From: FEN-1279 sp964400285
GTDB lineage: Bacteria; Bacteroidota; Ignavibacteria; Tepidaquicellales; Tepidaquicellaceae
Assembly: GCA_964400285.1 (NCBI GenBank)
Contig: CAYNTK010000005.1
Location: 184,932-248,931, forward strand
Direction: 5' to 3'
Length of the DNA: 64,000 nucleotides
Below, piece after piece: positions 8,943 through 16,309 of the stretch (position 1 is its first letter; each line of letters opens with the position of its first letter). Below the pieces are notes generated by a model. That model saw only the letters and a list, made by a program, of their open reading frames with translations. It had not been told where the DNA came from and did not search any database. Made by a program: the position numbers and the translations under genes.

Positions 8943-8964
8943 TTATTAATAACCTGATAAAAAT

Positions 8965-9855
8965 TTATTTCTTTGTATTTACTTTCTTTTTCGTTTTATC
9001 GATTTTCTTTATCTCTTTTATCTTACTCTTCTTCTTGGTAGTTTGAACTTTTTTATCCTTTCTCATACTTTCTAATTCCTTAATCTTCTTAACATTTTTC
9101 ATTATATAAGTATTATCTACTAATTTTTTCAAATCTTCATCTGTTAATTTAGGTACTCTTAAAACCTGTCCCGGATAAATCAAGTTCGGATTTGTTACTT
9201 TATGAGGAACATTGTATGGAGCTTCTATTACACCATCTTCGTTTGCTTCCCAAATTTTTGGCCAATATTTCGGGTTGTTGTAAAACTCACTTTTTCCTGC
9301 TATTCTCCATAAACAATCGCCTTTAAGTACTTTATACCTGTCCTCTTTCACAACTATCAAACTTTCTTTTTCCCATTGCTCGAGTTTTTGCTTCATAGTT
9401 GTAAATCTTGACCAATAAGCAGGAAGGCATTTTGCTTTCGAAGCTTCTATTTCTGTAAAATAAAACTTTCTTGCATCTGAAGGAGTTCCAGTTCTATTTA
9501 ATATTTTCTTTTCCGTTTCATCGAATTTCTTTCTGAAATCTTCTAAATTCGCTTTCGTTAAACCAATAACAGAATAATATTCAATTTCTGCATCATGTGC
9601 CTCCTCAGTCTTTTTATTTAATATCGCTCTTAAATCTTCGATTTCTTTACTATATGAACTAATATTATCTTGTAAATCCTTTTTCTTTAATGTCAATTCA
9701 TCCATTTGCTTCTGCCATTCGGCATCTGTGATTTCTCCTTCTTTTCCATAAGTGTCGTCCTCTTCACAGCAATCTTCCTCCTGTGCGAAGTTTACACCTT
9801 GAACTGCAAATATAAAAAGAACTATAACAAATATAAAAAATGTTTTTATATTCAT
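8965..9855 (-). CDS. Secreted LysM protein with coiled coil (paralog 1)
   Basis: The protein has a signal peptide (hydrophobic residues about 5-21, then 'FAQEEDCCEED'), a helical coiled-coil region (about 45-150), one LysM-type peptidoglycan-binding domain ('YKVLKGDCLWRIAGK' to 'NPNLIYPGQVLRVP', about 173-240) and a Lys-rich tail. It probably sits in the periplasm and holds peptidoglycan. The ATG at 9855 is chosen because it follows the stop of the upstream gene; a GTG at 9888 would overlap that gene by 29 bases. It is clearly paralogous to the LysM gene at 14716-15636: same order of domains, and similar 'EWQKQMDE' and 'NNPK.WP..WEANE.GV' segments. It is last in a minus-strand envelope cluster. 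Confidence 0.85.
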   Translation of the reverse strand: MNIKTFFIFVIVLFIFAVQGVNFAQEEDCCEEDDTYGKEGEITDAEWQKQMDELTLKKKDLQDNISSYSKEIEDLRAILNKKTEEAHDAEIEYYSVIGLTKANLEDFRKKFDETEKKILNRTGTPSDARKFYFTEIEASKAKCLPAYWSRFTTMKQKLEQWEKESLIVVKEDRYKVLKGDCLWRIAGKSEFYNNPKYWPKIWEANEDGVIEAPYNVPHKVTNPNLIYPGQVLRVPKLTDEDLKKLVDNTYIMKNVKKIKELESMRKDKKVQTTKKKSKIKEIKKIDKTKKKVNTKK

Positions 9856-9859
9856 ATTC

Positions 9860-11299
9860 TTATTTGTAAAATTCATCAAAGAAGTCACCGATTTTTAATC
9901 TTGCATTGATTAATATTGTAACTGCTCCAAGACTTCCAGAAGGTGTTTTGGTCAATCTTACCGATGGTCCTATAGCAAATGAACTAAGTGAAAAACCTTC
10001 ACCTATGCTGGATACATACGCTTCCATCAATAATTGGAAGTTACGTTTTGAACTTCCAAACGTAGCATTTATTCTTACATCGAATACTGAATTTGCTAAT
10101 GTTAACTCTCTTCCAACAAAACCGCAATGAACCTCACCAAGATATTTTGCAACATATATTTTTGACCTTGTTGACCTAAATACTCTAATTGGATATCTGA
10201 ACTCCCAATTTACATATCCACCTTTGACCAAAACGTTATTAGGCATAAGCTTATAGGTTTCATTTGAATCGGGAGCTTCGTTTTTAATTGGTAACGGTGG
10301 GTCATAATCACCAGTATCAAGAGTTGAAAAATATCCAATTTGGAAGAAATTACCAAACGGTACTACATAGTTTACTTCGAGCCCAAGCTTCGGGGTGAAA
10401 ATATTATTGTAATTTCCAAATTTGCTTTCTCTTTCATCCTTAGTTGCACCAGCAGAGCGTTTTAATACAAATTCTTTAATTCTTGTCGTTACACCAACTG
10501 ACGCTCCTAGCATATGAAAACTCGCTCCAATAATATCTGTTTCCAACGGACCTGAGTATGGTGTTCCAGCATGGAACGAGAAACCAAATCCTCTTTTTAT
10601 TGGAATTCCAAGTGGGTCACCACCAAAGAAATTTAAATATTGATTGATATATGCAACTGAATTTACAATTTCAATCTCTCTCTTTGGAGGAGCCAGAAAT
10701 TCTCCGATTTTCACCTTTTTAATTGCCTCGACAAAAACAGATGCGTAATTGTAACCTACCTTGGATAAATTATATTTATTTATCCCTCTCCACTGTACCA
10801 TAAAACTCAAAATCGAATCAGGAACCTGTGAAGCCGAATATTGTTTTGCAGTAGGGTCATTTTCATCTCCGACAGTTACGAATTGTAATTTTGGGTCAGT
10901 AAGATTAAAACACAATGTAATTGTTCCTAACGGAGGATCGATTCCCAATGCATCCTGAATTTCCTTGAACTTACGGTCATCTTCTGTTTTACCGTCAATT
11001 CTGAAATGACTCCAAGAAGTCGGATCTTTCTCGTCTTCTTTAAAGACATATTTAAATGTTTTCCCAGTCTCCTCAGTGGTTGTAGTTGTAACTGTCCCAA
11101 TAGTTGTATCGATTGTTGTTGGTGTTGTAATACTGGTATCAGTTGTAATTGTAGGTTGAATTGGCTCTTCTACTAATAAACTTGGAGTTGTAGTCGTATC
11201 GATTACAACTTCCTGTGCAGATAAATCCAAATTTGCACAAAAGAATATTAATAAAAAACCAAATAAACCAATTACCGTTTTTGTAATTTTATTTTTCAT
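9860..11299 (-). CDS. Outer-membrane beta-barrel protein with Thr-rich linker
   Basis: No named family is recognised. After a signal peptide ending 'LDLSAQE' (about residue 30) comes a Thr/Pro-rich low-complexity linker (about 35-78). A globular region (about 80-230) follows, and then a long stretch of alternating hydrophobic residues typical of a beta-barrel ('GFGFSFHAGTPYSG', 'GASVGVTTRI', 'LGLEVNYVVPFGNFFQIGYF'), with Arg/Lys-rich loops. It lies directly after the GldM-like gene and ends 4 bases before the ATG used for the LysM gene. By position it could be the outer-membrane partner of the putative motor, but this is inference. Confidence 0.6.
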   Translation of the reverse strand: MKNKITKTVIGLFGFLLIFFCANLDLSAQEVVIDTTTTPSLLVEEPIQPTITTDTSITTPTTIDTTIGTVTTTTTEETGKTFKYVFKEDEKDPTSWSHFRIDGKTEDDRKFKEIQDALGIDPPLGTITLCFNLTDPKLQFVTVGDENDPTAKQYSASQVPDSILSFMVQWRGINKYNLSKVGYNYASVFVEAIKKVKIGEFLAPPKREIEIVNSVAYINQYLNFFGGDPLGIPIKRGFGFSFHAGTPYSGPLETDIIGASFHMLGASVGVTTRIKEFVLKRSAGATKDERESKFGNYNNIFTPKLGLEVNYVVPFGNFFQIGYFSTLDTGDYDPPLPIKNEAPDSNETYKLMPNNVLVKGGYVNWEFRYPIRVFRSTRSKIYVAKYLGEVHCGFVGRELTLANSVFDVRINATFGSSKRNFQLLMEAYVSSIGEGFSLSSFAIGPSVRLTKTPSGSLGAVTILINARLKIGDFFDEFYK

Positions 11300-11352
11300 T
11301 TTTATTATTAAATAATTAAATAATAATCTTTATTGCTTAATACTTTCTTTAT

Positions 11353-12261
11353 TTACCATTTATCGAATGTAAATACTCCAATTTGTGATACAGAGAATTT
11401 TGGATTATATTTATCTTTCACAGTAACTGTAAAACTTGCTTTATATGGTTCTGTTTTTCCTTTTGTCCAAGCATCGAATGCTGCCTCAGAACCAAGCAAA
11501 GCTAATGTTACATCGAATACCGTTGGGCTGACTTGTTTTGTCGTAACAGGGCCGCTGATTTTTACATCCAAATCTCCAGGATTACTGGAAATTATGGTTA
11601 CCCTAAATCCAACTGTACTTTGTATTTGTCTTAAAGAACCACTTCCTCCAACTTTCTGAATATCTACCTTTGGTGCTTGTTTTGGTTTCGTGGGTTTTGT
11701 ATCTGTTGCATCTCCCACTCTAAAAGTAACCGAACTTTCTCCGCCTAATGTAACTGATGCAGTCCCTTGTGGGGGTATTGATGCAAGTGTCCTTCCATCA
11801 GCAGTCAATACAAGTGTTTCAGAATAAGGATTTTTTATCTTTGATACAGAATATTGCAATAGTTCCACTCCCTGAACAGTTGCTTTTTTGATTTTCTCTG
11901 GTTCTTTTGTTTGTGTTTCTATTTTAGGTGCTGTCCTTTCTACATTTATTCTCATTTGTTCTTGCTGAACGATTGTAGGTGGCATTTCCTTCTTTAATTT
12001 ATTCAATTCTGCCAATACTGATTCCATATCCTGAGCGGTGTATTTCATATTCGTATCAATGTTAATACTTGGTATTAATCCAAGTGCAAGTATGGAATCG
12101 ATATAATTTTTCAATGAATCCGCGTAAGTTCTTTTTACTACTTCTTTTGCATCGAGCACTTCTTCGAGATTTATATCTGCACCTTTCAATGCTATTACGC
12201 ATATAACAAATATATATAATACCTGATATATTACGAATTTTACATCTCTTCCTTTTTTCAT
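11353..12261 (-). CDS. Single-pass periplasmic protein, GldM-like (putative)
   Basis: The N-terminus has one membrane helix preceded by positive charge ('MKKGRDVKFVIYQVLYIFVICVIAL'), then 'NLEEVLDAKEVV'. This arrangement, and the 'helix then EVLDA' pattern, recalls GldM/PorM of the type IX secretion motor. A helical region (about 40-115) is followed by a Pro/Thr/Lys linker and two beta-rich Ig-like segments (about 120-190 and 205-302). At 302 residues it is much shorter than classical GldM (~500). It directly follows a multi-span gene with a coiled-coil tail, as GldM follows GldL. The alternative is an unrelated envelope protein with Ig-like domains. The homology needs a profile or structure comparison. 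Confidence 0.45.
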   Translation of the reverse strand: MKKGRDVKFVIYQVLYIFVICVIALKGADINLEEVLDAKEVVKRTYADSLKNYIDSILALGLIPSINIDTNMKYTAQDMESVLAELNKLKKEMPPTIVQQEQMRINVERTAPKIETQTKEPEKIKKATVQGVELLQYSVSKIKNPYSETLVLTADGRTLASIPPQGTASVTLGGESSVTFRVGDATDTKPTKPKQAPKVDIQKVGGSGSLRQIQSTVGFRVTIISSNPGDLDVKISGPVTTKQVSPTVFDVTLALLGSEAAFDAWTKGKTEPYKASFTVTVKDKYNPKFSVSQIGVFTFDKW

Positions 12262-12307
12262 ATCCTTTTAAAATTTACTTATTGAAAAAAGATTAATTTA
12301 AATTTTT

Positions 12308-13525
12308 TTATCGTTTCCCCGCAAGATATACAAGATTTTCCAAACTCTTTAATGCATTTGAATCCTTCAGATTTGATATCGTTTCAATCAACATTTGAGA
12401 TGTCTTTTGCAATTCACTAAGAACCTTTTCGTCAGGTAATTTTATGTTATTTATTTCTGAACCAATCTTATGTATTGCATCCATATTTGATTTTAATGTT
12501 GCTGAATATTCTGTTGTTTTCTGGACTAATGATGCAACATTTGTCAGTGTATTCAGTGAATTGTTTATCTGTTTTACTAATTCTGAATCGAAAACTTTTA
12601 TGTTACTCAGTTCTGATATCGTTGATTTTAGTGTTACTACGCTCTTGACAAATTGTTCATTTACTCCTTGTGAGAACTTAATTATATTAAGTATCTGTTC
12701 GGCTTCTTCTTTTGATACTTGCTTTATTCCACCTGTTGTTGCTAAGCTTGTTATAAGTTCTCTATTTGCTTCTTTCAATCCTTCAAGCAGTCTTTCCTGA
12801 TTTTCGCTCTGATTATAAAACTCATACTCGGTTTCAAATTTATTTACCTCTTCAGTAATTGCTTGGAATTGTAATCCTTGTACCTCAAACACGGAACCAA
12901 ACAATTTACCAATCGCAAGTATTAAGATTGATTTAACTTCGAATGGTACTGAAAATCCTAAGAATATTGTTGGACCCTCTTTGATTGAAATAAGTAAGAT
13001 TGCCGCACCAAGCAAGGGCATTGCTGTTGCTATTGCATCGACTAAACCACTGTAACTTTCTATAATTCTTGCAATAATATCTTCCGCAGGTCCTTTGTTG
13101 GCTATTTGCTTCTTCAAACTTCTGTTCGATAAATAAGCAAATAAAATGAATAAAATATACGAAGCAAACGGTAACCACCAGAATTTTACTGGCTCTACTG
13201 CTTGATTCGTCATCTGTGCTCCCGGGAACAGATAACTTGCAAAATTATTTGCTACCCGACCAAGAAAAGGAACGTAAGATACATCGACAACTATCGAAAG
13301 TAATAGAAGTAAAAACGATGGTAATGCTGACCTTAAAACATCAATTGACCCTTCTCGGTCAATCTGTTTTAAATGTTGTTTTACTATATATGCGTTGATT
13401 TGTATTAATTCGGAGTGATTCTCTTTTACTGTTCGTATTTTCCCTTGTATTTCTTCATCGGTCATTTTTATTACACTTTCAGTAACGGTTTTACTGAACG
13501 GTTTAAATGTTGGTTTATCTGCCAT
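12308..13525 (-). CDS. Four-helix inner-membrane protein with long coiled-coil tail (putative GldL/MotA-type motor stator)
   Basis: Four hydrophobic segments can be seen at about residues 63-90, 113-135, 157-180 and 188-208, then roughly 190 residues of helix-forming, coiled-coil-like sequence. The third segment, 'AIATAMPLLGAAILLIS', resembles the 'IA..AP.LGLLGT' core of MotA/TolQ/ExbB proteins, and the fourth is followed by 'FEVQGLQFQ'. GldL also combines membrane helices with a cytoplasmic coiled coil, but has two helices and about 215 residues. No canonical family can be assigned by eye. It is the first of four collinear envelope genes and sits 46 bases before the GldM-like gene. Confidence 0.45.
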   Translation of the reverse strand: MADKPTFKPFSKTVTESVIKMTDEEIQGKIRTVKENHSELIQINAYIVKQHLKQIDREGSIDVLRSALPSFLLLLLSIVVDVSYVPFLGRVANNFASYLFPGAQMTNQAVEPVKFWWLPFASYILFILFAYLSNRSLKKQIANKGPAEDIIARIIESYSGLVDAIATAMPLLGAAILLISIKEGPTIFLGFSVPFEVKSILILAIGKLFGSVFEVQGLQFQAITEEVNKFETEYEFYNQSENQERLLEGLKEANRELITSLATTGGIKQVSKEEAEQILNIIKFSQGVNEQFVKSVVTLKSTISELSNIKVFDSELVKQINNSLNTLTNVASLVQKTTEYSATLKSNMDAIHKIGSEINNIKLPDEKVLSELQKTSQMLIETISNLKDSNALKSLENLVYLAGKR

Positions 13526-13638
13526 ATTTGTTGTATTTAAAATTTATAATAGTTTAAAATACTACACTTAAAGTAAAATTATTCAATGTAAAACAATAAA
13601 TCAATCTAATAAATTATTTATTAAAAAAAAACCATATT

Positions 13639-14652
13639 TTACATTCCATTATATCTTTCATACGCATCTATTATATTTTTTACAAGTCTATGTCTTACCA
13701 CGTCATTTTTGTTAAAATATACAAATTCAATATCCTCGATTCCTTTTAATACTTTTTGTATTTGTACTAATCCAGAATTTTCTTTCCCGGGTAAGTCTAT
13801 CTGTGTTATATCTCCTGTTATTATTGCTTTTGAATTAGGCCCTAAACGTGTTAAAAACATTTTCATTTGAACATTTGTCGCATTCTGTGCTTCATCGAGT
13901 ATTACAAAAGAATTATTTAGCGTCCTTCCTCTCATATATGCAAGAGGAACAATCTCTATCACACCTTTTTCTATATATGATTTTAATTTTTCATTTGGTA
14001 ACATATCTTCTAATGCATCATATAAGGGTTTTAAGTATGGGTCTATTTTTTCTGATAAATCTCCCGGCAAAAATCCTAAACTTTCTCCCGCTTCTACCGC
14101 AGGGCGTGATAATACTATCTTATTAATTTGTTTATTTTTTAATGCCGATATTGCAAAAGCAACCGCAAGATAAGTTTTTCCTGTTCCAGCTGGTCCTATT
14201 GCAAAAACAATATCATTATCCTTCACTTTTTTCGTATATTCTATTTGTGTAGCTGTCTTTGCTTTTATAAAATTATTTTTCTTGTGAAGAATTATATTGT
14301 CTATTTCGGTATCGTTTATACCAAAATTTTTCTTGAATAAGTTTTCTTCATTATTTTCTTTTGTTAGCTCTAATACCAGTTTAATATCGTTTTGAGTAAT
14401 ATTTCCCTGTCTGCCTTGAAGAAAAATTAGTTCCTTAATTATTTTTTCGAGAACATTTATTTCTTCTTCCTCACCCTTTAAAATTATTGTCTCTCCTCTT
14501 AATATTATTGATGTATCGAAATGCTCCCTTAATGTATTAATATTTTCTTCATTTACTCCTGTGAGGTCTAATAAATCTATACCCTGTATTTGAATTGTTT
14601 TTTCCGTTTTTCTATATCTATTTTGCTTTAAAGAAAAAAAGCCTTTATACAT
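13639..14652 (-). CDS. PhoH-family P-loop ATPase
   Basis: This is a cytoplasmic P-loop ATPase of the PhoH (YbeZ-like) family, linked in other bacteria to RNA and ribosome maturation. The N-terminal small domain has the family motif 'IQGIDLLDLTGVNE' (about 22-35). Walker A is 'GPAGTGKT' (153-160) and Walker B is 'FVILDEAQN' (about 249-257), followed by 'MKMFLTRLG'. The length of 337 is normal. The only usable start codon is the ATG at 14652-14650, which lies at the loop of a terminator hairpin belonging to the upstream LysM gene. The usual neighbour ybeY is not seen. Confidence 0.93.
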   Translation of the reverse strand: MYKGFFSLKQNRYRKTEKTIQIQGIDLLDLTGVNEENINTLREHFDTSIILRGETIILKGEEEEINVLEKIIKELIFLQGRQGNITQNDIKLVLELTKENNEENLFKKNFGINDTEIDNIILHKKNNFIKAKTATQIEYTKKVKDNDIVFAIGPAGTGKTYLAVAFAISALKNKQINKIVLSRPAVEAGESLGFLPGDLSEKIDPYLKPLYDALEDMLPNEKLKSYIEKGVIEIVPLAYMRGRTLNNSFVILDEAQNATNVQMKMFLTRLGPNSKAIITGDITQIDLPGKENSGLVQIQKVLKGIEDIEFVYFNKNDVVRHRLVKNIIDAYERYNGM

Positions 14653-14664
14653 TAGTATAAAGGC
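14641..14664 (-). terminator. Terminator hairpin overlapping the phoH start codon
   Basis: The perfect 10-base stem 'gcctttatac' / 'gtataaaggc' (14641-14650 and 14655-14664) has loop 'atta'. In minus-strand sense it is followed by a run of seven T. It lies just after the LysM gene read on that strand. The phoH ATG occupies 14650-14652, so this hairpin may both stop transcripts and hide the phoH start. Confidence 0.8.
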
Positions 14665-14715
14665 TTTTTATTATCAATATTTAATTCTTGTTATCCAAGA
14701 ATCAAAAATTAATTG

Positions 14716-14892
14716 TTATTTCTTCTTATCATCTTTCTTTTCTTCTTTCTTTACGTCTTTCTTCTCTTCTTTCTTCACATCTTTCTTCACATCTTTCTTT
14801 TCATCTTTCTTTACATCTTTCTTTTCATCTTTCTTTACGTCTTTCTTTTCGTCTTTCTTTTCTTCTTTCTTTACATCACCTTCTTCTTTTTT
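14716..14892. repeat. Tandem low-complexity repeat coding for the Lys-rich tail
   Basis: Units of about 12-24 bases of the form 'tctttctttacgtctttc' repeat with small changes across this segment. On the minus strand they encode KKDEKKDVKK-like residues. Such arrays change length by replication slippage, so the tail is likely to differ between strains. Confidence 0.8.
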
Positions 14893-15636
14893 TACAACTT
14901 TCTTGTGCCATCTTTTCCATTTTTTGGCTTTATCTAAAGCTGATTTTTCTAATTCTTTCGTTAAAGCCGGAACTTTTAATACTTGTCCTGGATAGATTAA
15001 ATTAGGATTCTTAATGGTCTTCTTTACTTTAGGAGGTGCTGAAACAACGCCTTTTTCGTTAGCTTCCCAAAGTACGGGCCACATCTTTGGATTGTTGTAG
15101 ATTTCTTTCTTTGCTGCAATCTTATACAAGCAATCACCTTTTACTACTGTGTATCCGCTTGGAGTAACTACGACCGGACCCCATTTTGCTATATCTTCAC
15201 CTAATTTTTTATATCTTGCTGCAAAATCTGGATGGCATTTTAAATTTGATTTTCCTAATTCTGCATACATTGCTTCTGCATCTTCTTTCTTTCCTTCTTT
15301 ATTCTTTACGATTGTTTCTAATTTTCCTAAATCATTTTTGAATTTATCATATTTTTCTTTTCCACCACATGCTGCCCAGTATTCATCTTCTGCTTTTTTT
15401 ACATCAGCTTTCTTTGTTTCTAATGTCTTTGCAAGAGCATCTTTATCTTTTTGAAGCTCTTCTACTTTACTGGTTAATTCGTTTTTCTTGGCTGTGTATT
15501 CATCCATTTGCTTCTGCCACTCTTCCATTGTCATTTCTTCTTCTTGTGTTTCTTCATCTTGTGCGAATGCAAATTTGCTACTACCAATTGCCAAGGAGAG
15601 AACCAGTAAAACTAATAATAATTTATGAAATTTCAT
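14716..15636 (-). CDS. Secreted LysM protein with Lys/Asp/Glu repeat tail (paralog 2)
   Basis: It has a signal peptide ('LLLVLLVLSLAIGSSKFAFAQDEE'-type, first ~25 residues), a long coiled coil (about 35-140), one LysM domain ('YTVVKGDCLYKIAAK' to 'NPNLIYPGQVLKVP', about 163-227) and a C-terminal tail of about 60 residues built from units such as 'KKDEKKDV' and 'KKEEKKDV'. It shares its architecture with the LysM gene at 8965-9855. A strong Shine-Dalgarno 'aaggaga' lies 9 bases before the ATG (15646-15652). A periplasmic, peptidoglycan-bound place is inferred. The charged tail may bind acidic polymers or simply act as a spacer. Confidence 0.88.
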   Translation of the reverse strand: MKFHKLLLVLLVLSLAIGSSKFAFAQDEETQEEEMTMEEWQKQMDEYTAKKNELTSKVEELQKDKDALAKTLETKKADVKKAEDEYWAACGGKEKYDKFKNDLGKLETIVKNKEGKKEDAEAMYAELGKSNLKCHPDFAARYKKLGEDIAKWGPVVVTPSGYTVVKGDCLYKIAAKKEIYNNPKMWPVLWEANEKGVVSAPPKVKKTIKNPNLIYPGQVLKVPALTKELEKSALDKAKKWKRWHKKVVKKEEGDVKKEEKKDEKKDVKKDEKKDVKKDEKKDVKKDVKKEEKKDVKKEEKKDDKKK

Positions 15637-15697
15637 TTATTAAAATCTCCTTTTAAAATTTTTTTAAAGTTTTTAAAAAATCGTTTTTTAGAACAGA

Positions 15698-15952
15698 TTA
15701 TTTGCAGTTCTTAACTGCATCAGTCAATTTTTGGAAATTCTTAATTGACTCGTCTTGCTTTGCAATTTGTTTTTGCAAATCAGCTTTTTCGCTTTCTAAC
15801 TTGCTAACATCGCTTTGAAGCTTTTCAACTTCAGCTTTTAAATCAGCTAACTGTTTTAATTGCTCTTCGTCTGGTCCGCCACCACAGCCGACTAATCCGG
15901 CGAAAAATGCAATAGTAAGAACAGTTATGAACATTTTTTTGAATTTTGCCAT
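15698..15952 (-). CDS. Small coiled-coil lipoprotein (Lpp-like in shape)
   Basis: The 84-residue precursor has a lipoprotein signal with the lipobox 'GLVGC' (Cys about 23), followed by 'GGGPDEEQ'. Nearly all the rest is a regular heptad coiled coil ('LADLKAEVEKLQSDVSKLE...'), ending 'NCK'. In shape it resembles Lpp and similar murein or structural lipoproteins, but has no clear sequence kinship to them. Expression signals are strong: a near-consensus promoter at 16011-16041 and a full 'aggaggt' Shine-Dalgarno at 15958-15964. This fits an abundant envelope structural protein. It lies 61 bases upstream of the LysM gene in the same direction. Confidence 0.85.
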   Translation of the reverse strand: MAKFKKMFITVLTIAFFAGLVGCGGGPDEEQLKQLADLKAEVEKLQSDVSKLESEKADLQKQIAKQDESIKNFQKLTDAVKNCK

Positions 15953-15957
15953 TTAAT

Positions 15958-15964
15958 ACCTCCT
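15958..15964 (-). promoter_or_regulatory. Consensus Shine-Dalgarno site of the lipoprotein gene
   Basis: 'aggaggt' in minus-strand sense lies five bases before the ATG at 15952. Most genes in this window have no such site, so this one marks a strongly translated message. Confidence 0.8.
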
Positions 15965-16010
15965 GTATTTTTTTTGGCGTTGTTTATAAAAATTGTTAAT
16001 TAATACGCTA

Positions 16011-16041
16011 CAAATATATATCATTTTTTTTTATTTGTCAA
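16011..16041 (-). promoter_or_regulatory. Strong promoter for the lipoprotein gene
   Basis: Read on the minus strand, 'ttgaca' (16041-16036) is followed after 17 bases by 'tatatttg' (16018-16011). The second box fits both the general -10 'tatatt' and the Bacteroidota TAnnTTTG form. The leader to the ATG would be about 50 bases. Confidence 0.75.
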
Positions 16042-16237
16042 TACATAATTCTAAAAAAGTAGACAGTATTTTCTTCGTTTTTTTGCTAAAAAAAGCATTT
16101 TTTAAAAATTATCTTAAAAATGAGACAAAATTTTTCTCGGGTTTTTAATTTAGCTTATTATCTAAAACAAGATTTTAGATTGAATGAAAAATTATAAAAG
16201 TTTTAAATCTTTATTTTAATAAGAAGAGTCTAAATAA

Positions 16238-16263
16238 GAAAAGAGAATTAAATTCGCTCTTTA
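16238..16263 (-). terminator. Possible terminator downstream of guaA
   Basis: In minus-strand sense 'aaagag..aatt' pairs with 'aatt..ctctttt' and is followed by a T-rich stretch. The stem is short and AT-rich, so the call is weak. Its place 47 bases after the guaA stop supports it. Confidence 0.4.
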
Positions 16264-16309
16264 TTTTTATAATCTAAAATTTAACTTTTGTAATTGAAAA
16301 TTGAATTTG

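Larger units (their letters stand above)
15953..16309. other. Intergenic region upstream of the lipoprotein gene
   Basis: These 357 bases lie between guaA and the lipoprotein gene, both on the minus strand. The part nearest the lipoprotein holds its promoter and ribosome site. The part next to guaA holds a possible terminator. The middle (about 16045-16235) is AT-rich with no frame or clear structure. Confidence 0.6.

Noticed and set aside
14716..14892. A CRISPR array
   Set aside because: The repeats are contiguous coding units without spacers of even length, and no cas gene is in the window.
14688..15005. Plus-strand frames rich in Ser, Leu and Phe
   Set aside because: They are antisense to the Lys/Asp/Glu repeat tail of the LysM gene; their odd composition comes from that repeat.
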